Shown here in pieces: positions 9,871 to 49,941 of a DNA stretch of 64,000 nt (position 1 is its first letter; every line of letters starts with the position of its first letter). The DNA is taken from the NCBI GenBank assembly GCA_003260075.1, contig QLIY01000347.1, positions 1-64,000 on the forward strand, written 5' to 3'. The position numbers were made by a program, and so were the translations under genes. This DNA is from Phallusia mammillata (lineage: Eukaryota > Chordata > Ascidiacea > Phlebobranchia > Ascidiidae). A model generated the notes under the pieces. That model had not been told where the DNA came from and searched no databases. It saw only the letters and a program-made list of their open reading frames with translations.

Positions 9871-12800
9871 CGAAGTACTTTCGGCATCACTGTCACTCAA
9901 GTTCGATCTCGCCAGTGAACTGGTCTTTAGATTTCCGTTTGCCAGCACAGTTTGTTGCATGAGAGTCATAGACGGAGGGGGCGGCGCCAAATCGGAAAGC
10001 TCGCTGTCACTCAAAGTCTCTCGTCCAATCAGGTTCGACTCGTCAGCGCTAACTTGCGACTGTAACGTTCCTCCACAGCTCATAGATTTATCGAACCTCA
10101 CGTCCATGGGCGGAGGGAAGTTCGTCACGACTGGTGACGTAGCACCAAGTGACGTCATGTTGCCAGTCGACCGTGACGCTTGCAGACACGCTTCGTCGTA
10201 CATGGGAGCTTCACTGTAAGTCTCAGATAAGTTGAGAGCGTAGGAATGCCTGTTGCGTCCTAAGGAGTAGGAAGACGGATGAGAGCAAAGTGGAGGTGGA
10301 GGAGACGAAGACCGAGTCCGTGAGAAGATATCTTCTAGACTCTTCGGCGCTCCCTGACAGGAACCGGATCCGTTTTCAAAACGTTCGATTCGACGCAGGT
10401 GTTGCGGGTACCCGGATCGGCCGAGACACGATCCGGCGTCTGACCCGGNGTTTTCAAAACGTTCGATTCGACGCAGGTGTTGCGGGTACCCGGATCGGCC
10501 GCAACACGATCCGGCGTCTGACCCGGAAGTTGTAGATCCCACTCGGTTTGCTAGCACCACCCCGCGGATTTGCTGCCCGTTGAATTTTACTCTTCGAAGT
10601 TTTTCGTTGTCAAAACGCGTCATAGAATTGCTGACGTCACCGTTGCACTTGTCGGAAAGCACGTGACCTGCAGTGGGACTTTCGCTCATCGCACTACGTC
10701 GCTTGTTATGTTCACAACCGTTGGCGCAATCGAACACTCCCGTTTCCGTTGTGGTGTTTTCAGAACTTTTCCATGTTCCATACCTGCGGGAAAGATATTT
10801 ACAAAAATCAGTTTGATATGCTAAATTATTGCACTTTATAATAATAAACCGAGTTTGAAAAATTTACTTTAATGTAATTTGATTAAGAAAATTGTTTGAA
10901 AAAGTGTCCCAAATTTTACGCTATTATTTCCTAATTACTAGATGCATGGAAAATAAAGTAGTCCGACCTAAAACCAAAAGGTTGGATTAGTGTCCCAAGT
11001 TACGATATCGTTTCGACCTGTATTGACACATCAGTGCCACTGGTTACAGATTATTGGAGTCACATTTCAGCACTTTGTCGGAAGACACATGCTGATAAAG
11101 TCATGCCGTTCTGCGCGATTTTACAACTGGGCATAAGTCACAGATAAACACAAATTGCAATCAAATATGAATTGAAAACTGCCACTTACTGAAATTGTCT
11201 GTCACAGTCATGTCCAGTGCAACTACTCTGTACGTCTTCGTCTGTCCTGCCATCCACGTCACGGGGAACAATCGCGTTGCCATTAGCGACGAACCTACCT
11301 CCGTCTTGGTGATGTTCATTGCCACTGACCGAAGTGAACCTCAAACGGTTGGTATGAATCAGCCTCATTTGAATTAATTTTGTGACCTGGGTAAAATAAT
11401 GCATTTGAATTTATTTTTATTTTTTCAGATTTGTAGGAACTGACTTAGCCGGTTTCTGATGTATATCTAAAACCACAAAGTTTGCCTTTCTGTGTAAAGT
11501 CTTGAAAGAAGCGTTCCACTTTGGTTAAGCCAATTTTGCTTGTCGGAAAAGTGGGTTTTTTGGACACGAGGGTGATATACATTTTGTTTTGCCGAATAAA
11601 ACATAAGAAGCAATTTTACGCCTACTGGTTTTATATGTGATCCGATTTATTAATCACAACATCAAAGATCGTTTGAGCTTGTAGGAATTGCCTACATGTG
11701 CATTTATGTCTTGGAGTTTGAATACTTAGTAGGCCTACGCCTGAAACACTAGGTCAATCACATTGAGTTTGGTGTATTTTTTGGTAAATAAGTAATCATG
11801 CAGCCCATGTATATTAACTGTGAAAATACTTATGAAAATACTATCGCTTTTTTATGTAAGTTACCAAACAAAAATGGCCTTAAACGAAAAAAACACCTTA
11901 GTTTACCTGGATTTAAATTCCTTGTGGGGGGGGGGGGATGAAAATACTATCGCTTTTTTATGTACCAAACAAAAATGGTCTTAAACGAAAAAAACACCTT
12001 AGTTTACCTGGATTTAAATTCCTTGTGTTCATATTAATGCAAATAAACGCACAAAACGTTTGTGTAAATATGTTTGCAAATAGGGAAAAAATGATGGTTA
12101 TAAACTTACCTTCATTCCGAGACCGATTACATTTTTGCCAATGAAAATTGAAGAAGTTGAAGCAAAGTTGTGGCGAAACAGCAGCACAAGTCGTATTACG
12201 CTTGATCCCACGTTCACAACACACAGACTCCCCACCAAGTAAATCAACATCTTGTGAGGATGAACTTCATCTCCATCTTTGCACATCTCGGCCAGCGAGA
12301 GGGGAGGCAGAATGATAAGAACGATATAGCAGTAAAAATAGATGAAACCCTCCACCAAGTATGGGAGCTCGCCTTGATCCGCTTCCCACATGGAAGACTG
12401 AAGATCCAGGATGTCTAGAAGATCCACCACGACCCAGAAAGCTCGCATCTTGACTTCCTCCAGCTCCCGGAAGCTAGTAACGTTCTTCAGGTGGTCTGCT
12501 CCTACTAGAAGAAGATAGAGTCCTCCTATGAAGATGGCTTGAAAGAGGGTCAACATCTTCTTTGCAGATAAGGAGTATTCGCAATCGTTGTAAATAAGAT
12601 TGTCAAGTTGGATGTTGGGATCAACTTCCTTTACTTGAACAAGATTTTCCTCTCGTTCTCCGGTTACCATGGTTTCAACCATGTTTTCATTTGTGTTTGC
12701 TTTTAGTGGAGCATTGTTAATGATAAATCCGAGTGAAGAGCAATCTTTGCGTACGCTCTCCAGGATAAAGTACATCTTAATGTCGAGGACAAAGATAAAA

Positions 12801-15468
12801 AGGAACCACTCGACCATAGAACACCCGCGTTTAGTTGTTCGAACTTCAGTTCCAACCCAGAGAGCAACGTACCTAAAACAGTAAGCGGATTTAGTAAATC
12901 GTTAGCCAACATTTTTTTATATCTGTACAGCTAATTAGTCTGTTAAGGCCCATTGTTTTTTTAATTAAGGACTTTGGTCTTATCCGATTTTAAAATTTAC
13001 ACGTACTCACAACGTTTCACACAGTTTGGGGCCTGTGTGTCCGGTACTATACTTGTTTAGTTGTAGGGAATAGTTTATATATTGGTCTTAATATTATACT
13101 AGCGGTTAACATATTTCTTGTCGATGCATTTTTTTATTTTCTTGCCAAGTGAAAGCCTCATGCACAAAAATAACCTACTAAACGGCCATAAAACGCATTT
13201 CATAGTCTGCTTGGACAAATGCATCGGATTTGCTGTTATGCTGGACAGCAACTTGTGTTACAACAGACTTAAATATATCGATCCATTGGAGGTCTTGCAA
13301 TGCGACTTGTGGTTAGAAACAAAACATAACCCAAGTTAATGTGCAAATACATTATACCACCGATGGTTCGAATCCCACTGCAGGTGGTCTTTTTCACCTT
13401 TAAAAAGTACTTGCATCAAGCCTGTTAAACGTCAAGCCGTATGCATATGTAATGCTATCGGAATTGAACAAAATTCCCCAGGAAAAGCATTGGAACATTT
13501 GTATGACACATGGGCGTAAAAAAGCGTCCCTGAAGGCATTTCACCTTTTTAACATGCGTAAGTCTGGCATGAAATGGATTGCTTAGTGCTAAAGCATTAG
13601 GGAAGAAAACAAATTGTCACGCCACGTCGGAACGGGAAATGCTGGTTGCTTAATTATTTATCAGACGTGTGCGTTCCTAGTCACAGAAAATTTCCGGCGC
13701 AATGACAACTCAATATCTAAACAACAGCTGTTTTAACGAACGTACATTGTAAACTTTAACATGGAGGTTTAAGACATGTTGATCTTCTGGTATTTACCAA
13801 TATAAAGTTTAAAAAGCAACCCCGCTGGACTTTTAGAAATAAGAAAATGATCGCGTTTTGTATACTTTGTATGTTTCTTGGTGGCGTAACCAGACAATAA
13901 AAAAACAATAATTTCTTAAAATTTATGTGCATTTTAATCTCTTTAAAGCTTTGTATTTATTAAACAAAAACTGCCCGATTTAGCCAGCAAATTACTTCAA
14001 TTGTTTGTTTTATTACTTATCTTTAATAGGAAAAAATCCTATCAAAAGTTTGTAGAGCCATACGCTAAATTACAAAGTTTGTTTCATTATAGCTCATTTC
14101 AACTTTTAAGTTTTGTACTATGTTGAAACTGCTGTGGGTACAAAGCGCTTCCTGTAGCAAGACCTAGCCTAGATGGATAATATAGGCCCAATTTCCATAG
14201 ACTACAGAAAGGGTTTGTGATGTTTTTGAATGGAAAAGATTTCATAATTGTTTTGGAGAAAATTAGTTTGGTTATATTGAACCGTCTCACGAAATTTTAT
14301 GAGATCAGCGAACCGGTTAGCATTACCGTTTACTGTCAATGGACTTTTTGCAACAACACCGGCTAAAAAATGTGACTTTTGTGATAGAACCGGCTGACAA
14401 ACAAATTGAGTCCCACCAGTGCGTTCAGGTAAATACGAACATACAGATAGCTGCCTAGAATCTGTCCCACTTACCTCAAAACCAGAAGCAGACACACATC
14501 TCCGATGAGGAGCATCACAAACACTCCAGTCTTTCTACTTCCGTAATTCTGTTCGACCAAGTAACCATCCAAAACTCCCATTCCGGTCATGATGATCATC
14601 GTTGTCATGACGATGTGGATCTTACTGGTGAGCGGTCGCTCCTCGTGCACTGGAAAATCAACGTTGCAGGTCAATGACGTTATTAACCTGACGTCACAAA
14701 GGAATGTGCAACGCGATTTTCGAAATTCACACAGACTGAATTTTAATTTAACAAGACGACATTTTTGCTTAAAATATGTGACGTCATCGGTTTGACATAC
14801 GTTACGTCATCGGTGTGACGTGTTTATCGGATTGTTTACGCATATGAAAGCGTCATCGTGTATTTAGGTGTGACATACTTGACTGGTATGGCGTACATGT
14901 CTGTTCTACTATTAAACTCTTGTGACGTCATTAACAGGAAGTTCGTGACGTATTACTGACGCGAATAAAATAAATTCCATCGCGTTTGCGCGCGCGCGGC
15001 TTTTGCGTGCGAAAGCATTTCCATGTTGCGTTTTCGCGGCAAGATCAATAGACTATTTCGCTTCGACGCCTTGCATAAGCCACCAGCTATAGCCCGTTGT
15101 CAATGCAATTTCGATCCGGTGTATATGCCTGTCAAATATTCGCCGACGTTCTGCGCAATAAATTATGGATACAATATATAATGACGATGGAAAACAGAGG
15201 GTGACAATAACTGCAAAATCGCCGTTGTTTATTAATGTGAAAAACTGAATTTGAAGGACGCAGCAGATATATGTAAACAAAAAACGTACATGTCCTGTAC
15301 CGTAATAATTGAATGCAAAATTATAATAACAAGCGAGTTTTTACCTAAGTCAAATTTAGCCTTGCACTCAAATTAACACGAAACAGGTTCATTACAATGA
15401 TATTAGTAACACGTATTCACACAATAGAAACGTACAGGTACATTACACTTACATTGATGGTGGTCCAT
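9865..15468 (-). CDS. TMEM121: TMEM121 family multi-pass membrane protein
   Basis: I joined five exons with GT-AG borders and matching phases: 15468-15453, 14649-14475, 12872-12110, 11386-11190 and 10783-9865 (stop TAA at 9865-9867), giving about 689 residues. The core (residues about 25-335) follows vertebrate TMEM121 closely: GVLDGYLVEQNYGSRK, YVALWVGTEVRTTKRG, WVVVDLLDILDLQSSMWE, EGFIYFYCYIVLIILPPLSL and FIGKNV are all in order, with several hydrophobic membrane segments. The family's molecular role is poorly known. The start is the ATG in MDHHQ, carried on a tiny first coding exon. Oddities: a loop insertion of about 45 residues after YFILESVRKDC compared with the human protein, a long Ser/Pro-rich tail in exon 5, and a 78-base in-frame duplication there containing an N. 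The gene could equally be the single ancestor of TMEM121 and TMEM121B. Confidence 0.9.
10372..10527. repeat. 78-bp in-frame tandem duplication with an N
   Basis: The unit beginning GTTTTCAAAACGTTCGATTC at 10372 recurs at 10450, exactly 78 bases (26 codons) later, with a single N at 10449. On the minus strand both copies encode GSDAGSC, then GRSGYPQHLRRIERFEN, in the disordered tail of the TMEM121-like protein. The copies differ at only a few bases. The N suggests a contig join, but because the period is a multiple of three a real coding minisatellite is also possible. Confidence 0.8.
11832..12027. repeat. Duplicate flanks around a poly-G placeholder (TMEM121 intron 4)
   Basis: The sequence ATGAAAATACTATCGCTTTT at 11832 is repeated from 11938 after a G tract at 11926-11937. 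The two copies differ by small indels, as expected for alleles. The rest of this intron (11387-12109) and the next one (12873-14474) show no gene. The latter has an isolated B-box-like GGTTCGAATCC at about 13368, probably a SINE scrap. Confidence 0.8.
14689..14956. promoter_or_regulatory. Cluster of CRE-like sites in TMEM121 intron 1
   Basis: Three exact palindromes TGACGTCA (14689-14696, 14779-14786, 14923-14930) and several half-sites (TACGTCA, TGACGT) lie within about 270 bases of the first coding intron. TGACGTCA is the known CREB/ATF binding sequence, so this could be an intronic enhancer. The same palindrome is enriched across the whole window, so the cluster is suggestive only. Confidence 0.4.
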
Positions 15469-15587
15469 TTTCAGTGTATTCAAAGCAGCCGTCGTAATAT
15501 CTTCATTCATTTATTGGCTATCGCTAGTGACTCTATATAAATACAAAGCAATTAATATCAGCACAAGCCAGAACAAGGTCCCGAAGA

Positions 15588-15934
15588 GTTTAGAGCAGTG
15601 GTTCTCAGGGTGTGGTACGCATACCACTAGCGATACTCCGGGGCTTTTTAGTGGTACGCGTGCAGCTTTCTGTTGAACCTAATTAAAGTCAGTTTAAAAA
15701 TTTTATCTCAACTGACCCAACCGATCAGCCCTGATTTGGGGGTAAAACTCGTGTTTTAAGCATTTTCTGAAATTGCTAACTGTGCTTGTTTCAAAAATAT
15801 GCTGCCCAGGTCGATTTAATAGACTTATGTCGTGGTCTAACCATTAAAACAGGGTTTAGGTGGTATACGCAGCGATAGAAAAAGTAGTCCGGTGGTACGC
15901 GATCCATAAAAGGTTGAGAACCACTGGTTTAGAG
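15588..15934. mobile_element. Non-autonomous hAT element, perfect 8-bp duplication
   Basis: Element 15596-15926 (331 bases) begins CAGTGGTTCTCAGG and ends GTTGAGAACCACTG. It is flanked by identical GTTTAGAG octamers at 15588-15595 and 15927-15934. TIRs of the CAGTGGTTCTCA type and an 8-bp duplication are typical of Charlie-like hAT elements. It carries no transposase frame. Confidence 0.92.
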
Positions 15935-16023
15935 CAAAATAATTGACATTGCTCTGTAGTACGTGGGACCTTGCCTCGTTTAGTGTATTGTAAGTGATTG
16001 TAGCTATTGATTTTGTAGCTATC

Positions 16024-16512
16024 GACAACTGACACTGCTTAGAAAAACTTTGTTGTCGTGAGAATAACGGGGGGGGGGCTTCCATCGACCGGTCAAACTC
16101 AATTCTATCATTGCACAGGCAGCGCGCGCAACCGCTAGTAGAATACATTGGATGTTTCTTCAATGTATGGTTTACTACATTTCAGCAGTTTTACTACATT
16201 TCAGCAAACCGGTTTTGCACTGTTATTATTGTATTTTTCTTTTTCTATTTACAACTTTTAATGGAACTGGCTATAATTCTTGGTACCTTATCTTTTAGTT
16301 GGACAAATTTGGGGTTTGGGGGGGGGGACAGTTTCAAAAATACATTTTTTTCTTTTTTAGTGTTTTTCAAACTGTTTACAAAATTCGTTGTTTATTGTTA
16401 TTATTATTCGCAAGCTGGTACGTTAGTTTTAATAATTATTTCAATACTTTAGTCGACATTTTCATCGACAACTGACACTGCTTAGAAAAACTTTGTTGTC
16501 GTGAGAATAACA
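16024..16512. repeat. Separated near-copies with two poly-G placeholders
   Basis: The 45-base sequence starting ATCGACAACTGACACTGC at about 16024 is repeated at about 16464. Between them are G tracts at 16069-16078 and 16318-16327 and about 380 bases of otherwise single-copy sequence. The layout fits two overlapping contigs with an extra piece placed between them. Confidence 0.7.
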
Positions 16513-19247
16513 TTTCTACAGCGCTTAGGGGCTGATGTTTCAACCTAGATTTGTATTACCTTGCATAAAAACAGGGCTGATACAACTCAAACTCAAAACT
16601 TCCACAGTTATGCCTCATAAACAATAACTTTGCGTGTAGTAAGTAAACCTGTAGTTGTTCCTGCTACTCTTTTTCGTATTTCCCAAGCTCAAAGTGCCTT
16701 TTGCAGCTAAAACTGGCGCGTGTCATCTTGCCTACATAAGTGCAAATTAAATAAATGCTGAATGGATGCAACAACTTCATTTCAAGCCATAGCAGTCGAC
16801 AGTTTAATTAAACAATTCACACCTTTAACCTCAACACCCTTAGCAGTAGCTCTTTAAAACTCAACCTAGGGCCGTTGATTCACCTTTGTGACACGCTCTC
16901 CCAGAATTCATCAATGCCTTTCTCGACTAAAGCGAAAAACTAATTTATGAGTTGGTCCCTAGGGGTGAGTGACCGTCGGACGCGGACACGTAAACGCAGC
17001 CGGGCTATAGAGTCCCCTTTGGCTTGTGTTTTCGTCGTGGCCCTGGAGTCAACCACGAGATCTCTCTGACAGGAAAAAGATTGTCCGGCTTCAAATTAAT
17101 TATCGATTTTCGTTTGCCCCAATTAGTTTTGTGCAAATAAACAAGGATCGCCAGACTGAGCTGCCAGCCTTTGAAAAAAATCCCACCACGGCGGCAACGG
17201 TTTAGTAAGGCTGTAGCTTATAGGCAGTGTTGCCATACCGCCCTTACTTTTAAGATTTGTCCTATACTTTGAAGGCTAATGTCTTTGAAAAAATGATGTC
17301 CTTGTTTCTGACTTGAGTCCTTATTTGTCTTATTTTCAACAATTACAAATCAAATCCCTGCTACAAGTAAAAGTAAATCTAGACCTGAGCTGTCGTGAGA
17401 TGCGCGAAGTATTTTCTACGTACAACACGTTGCTGGAACAGATTGTTTCTGGCAAAAAATGCATGGCATGTGTCATATCATAGCTCGTGGTAATGCAAAG
17501 ATTTGTTCAAAAACGTTTGTTTCGTTTTGTATGAAAATTACAATTTTCGCTTGTCCTTATTTTGCAGTCTATATCGACGTCAACCCTACAATAAATGCCC
17601 AGATTTTTGCAAATTTTTGTGTTTTGTTTTAGCGCATCAGGAACGACCCCGTTTTGAATTAGATTTTCAGGCCAAGTTAATCGAATTTATACTGATATAA
17701 CATTTTCAATTGCGTTGTTAATGTAAGTTAAGGGCTGTTTCTAATTTCCTAAAGACTTTTGTTTGATTAGTAACAATCGCTTGAAAAAGCAATTAAGCAC
17801 TTAACAAACTACTTCAATCAATGGTTTAATGCTGTCTTCTAATTTATTTTCCAGTTGCAAATCACTATGACATATTTTTTCCAAACAACATTGTACAAGG
17901 AATGACTGCCTAATCTACATATCTGCAATGATTGAAAACTGAGTAAAGCCTACATACTTTATATTTGTTTTTTCGACCGTATCAAGCCACCGTGTCTGTG
18001 GTAGCCTACAAGGACTTAGATGATCTAATGGGTTTTGTAGCAGCTCGTGAAGCCAGAAACCCGACGTTAAAAACATGTTATCAGGAGAGGGCTCCTTTCT
18101 GAAACGTTTAAATGCTGTCATCAATTATAAACGAGCGAGAGGCGGTTTATCTGCTACATAAGATCTTGCCGGGACGAAAACGAGCTGTGATGTTTTCCAG
18201 AAAGCCGGTTAACTGACAAAGCACAACAGATCAATGCGATTTGTTACGCGCAAAACGACTGATGCCTCCCGACGCAATGGGTATTACAGTGCCCAAGTCA
18301 CATTGCGAAAACAAATCTGCACTTATCGCAAGCGTAGCAATTTTCTTTCAAATTTACCGCACAGGACTTAGATTGTTTCACATTGATATATTATCAGATA
18401 ATAATGCTGGGTAGTTTTAAAATTGCCCAACTATTATTTTGTGAAATATTTCCCGACGTTCAACTCTGAACCAACACTGATACGGCTTAAAAGAAAGTTT
18501 TATTTTTCACAGACCTATAATTGCTTCCCGAACCCGGTCCTAACCCTAAAACACAAACCCAAAACCCGGACCGAACCGTTTAATACAAAGTGTTAAGTCA
18601 GGTCCAATTTAAACCCTGATTTTGTTAAAGGAAAACAGACAACTTAAGCTCTTTGTCATAAATGTTGATAGAATTCAGTGTTGTAAATGGATCGGGCTTT
18701 TCGTGTTCAGGCTTAAGTGTGAATAAAATGGGCTCGTTTGGGATCTGATTTTTCATTTGCCCTCATTTGTGCCGCAATTTTATAATGTTTCGGGCCAAAT
18801 TCGGGATTGTTTAAAAAAAAAAATTTGACATGTTTACAACTGATATTTTCAACAAGTTAATTCATTTCAGTTTTTACAAAAAAAAATGCACGGCCGCCAC
18901 TTTATAAACTTTTTTTGTTTTTGTGTGTGTGTCAAACTTAATCAACTGCTGCATTTTTTCGAATTGGTCTCCAGTCAGTTTGTTCAACAAGCTACTGTTT
19001 TGCAACATTAAAATAGGTTTCTTGTCAATTTGTTAGTCAACATAAATGTTATTTACGCCGCATAAGTTGTACAAACGAGTTTACAACCTGTGGTGCATTA
19101 AATAGCAGTGGTGTGACCCGCGAATTCGTTGGAATTTTATGAGGTGACGTCCACCAACTTTTTCAACGCTGTGCAAGCGAGTGAGTCCTTTTTAGTTTCT
19201 AAGCAGATCAACGCACGCGTTGCTATTTTTCTGCAACTAAGCAATAC
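16513..19247. other. Intergenic, repeat-bearing, no gene
   Basis: Between the TMEM121-like 5' end and the HEATR5B 3' end I see no exon. The stretch holds copy 2 of the coding-relic repeat (about 17219-17600, beginning CAGTGTTGCCATACCG) and, at about 18520-18850, a diverged copy of a dispersed family rich in GGGCC/CGGGTT words. That family also appears near 20610-20770, 22280-22710, 23060-23200, 27590-27870, 39590-39750, 60030-60300, 60600-60790 and 61880-62240. Confidence 0.6.
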
Positions 19248-19382
19248 GACTAGAATAGGGTTACCAGACGTCCAGAATTTCCCCATGCTACATAACGAAA
19301 GATAACACATGCTTTCGCCTAAGATATTTATTGAAACCGTCAGAAATTTTGCTCCCGCAGATGTGGTAACCCTAGGCTAGAA
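19248..19382. mobile_element. Short hAT-like MITE
   Basis: Element 19256-19374 (119 bases) begins TAGGGTTACCAGACG and ends TGTGGTAACCCTA. The flanking octamers GACTAGAA (19248-19255) and GGCTAGAA (19375-19382) agree at seven of eight positions. This is the TIR and duplication layout of a hAT MITE. Confidence 0.8.
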
Positions 19383-19565
19383 ACACAAATTTTGACCTAA
19401 TATAAAAGTGTTCGGTGCGATACATACAACTAATGTTATAATAAGGTACCCGCCGTATAATCTACACTTTTTACACTTTTGCCCAGTGATAAAGGTTGTA
19501 CACCCATGCTGGGGCTAAATAATCATACAAACAAAAATTCGCCAAGTTCTAGTAGCACATAAATA

Positions 19566-19571
19566 TTTATT
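19566..19571 (-). terminator. Polyadenylation signal for HEATR5B
   Basis: TTTATT on the plus strand gives AATAAA on the minus strand, about 180 bases beyond the HEATR5B stop codon. A second AATAAA overlaps the stop codon itself (19749-19754), but that is too close to the end of the reading frame to be the likely site. Confidence 0.5.
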
Positions 19572-19749
19572 ATACCGACGATAGTAGTTTAAAAAGCATA
19601 AAATCAATCAACAGTAGAATAGTACATTTCCGCTAAAAGCTGTATAGAACTAAAAATAACAAAAACTACGAAATATTCAGCAGCAGTGAGATCATTAAAC
19701 ACGATTGATTCATAAAATTGCAAGGTCAAATCGGCAGTGATATTTGCAT

Positions 19750-49018
<29,269 letters not shown>

Positions 49019-49941
49019 TCAGAAACAGATTAAGTTCAGTTTTAAAAAACTTTGTTATGATATAAGATTAACAGAATATCATCAAATGCAAAGTCACATC
49101 TGAAAATAGCATACTAGAACTTTAAAAGATATAAAAAGCTGTTTCGTTCTGTCCTGTTTTATATTGAAGCTCTACTCTGTGGTTTAGGGCAGACGAAATA
49201 CGTATTTCTAGTGATTTACATGTTACACAAAATTATAGGCTTTCCTTTCCAATTTCCATTGCCGGCTCCCAAATCATTCATAATTTCCAAATCAACAGTG
49301 TTACCATTGAAGAATTTCATGAAACGTAGACACAAGTAATGATAATTGTTATTTTAACAGTATTAGTTTTATTATTAATAGACATTTTATCCATACACTT
49401 TTTATGACTGAGCATGTTTGCATACTGTTGGGACAAAATACAAGTTGGAATATTTTTTTTTTAGCAAACACTGGCCGTTCACGCTTTTCCGACCGTCATG
49501 CATGAACAAACTTGCAACAACACAAACGCAAATGTCCAAAGATGAATGTTGAAAAATGAAATGTCGACTTGAATTTTAAGGTAAGCGTTTCTCTGGCTGT
49601 TTAATCTTATCATAATAACAATGCAAAATAAGTAAATGTTAAAGTTGGAAGTCAATGAAGTTAAAAACATATTTTTCTCAATACGTCAGGCCGCGCCCAT
49701 GTCTAGACAATAGACATGTCATTCATTTTGTATTTGGCTGGTTTTGGAATTTTAACTTTATTACAGTTCGGCATGTAGGGTTGAAACACATATGTAGCTA
49801 AAAGTTTTGTGTAGTATTTTTCACAGGTAATTTTATTTTCCATGAACACCAAATTGCCAAGTGCTCGAAATATGCAGAGTTTTATATTTTAGGGTTTACT
49901 GTATTATAAAATATTTTATTTTGGCAGATTTTTCTTTTATC
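49019..49941. promoter_or_regulatory. Divergent intergenic region HEATR5B / XKR
   Basis: The two start codons face away from each other, 923 bases apart, so this stretch must hold both promoters and 5' untranslated sequence, and possibly non-coding first exons. A perfect inverted repeat, CATGTCTA and TAGACATG with a 5-base spacer, lies at 49698-49718 next to GGCCGCGCCC (49689-49698). I see no clear TATA box. Which of the two genes these elements serve is unknown. Confidence 0.5.

Noticed and set aside
12669-12884. Plus-strand frame across the TMEM121 exon
   Set aside because: Antisense shadow of a strongly conserved coding exon on the minus strand.
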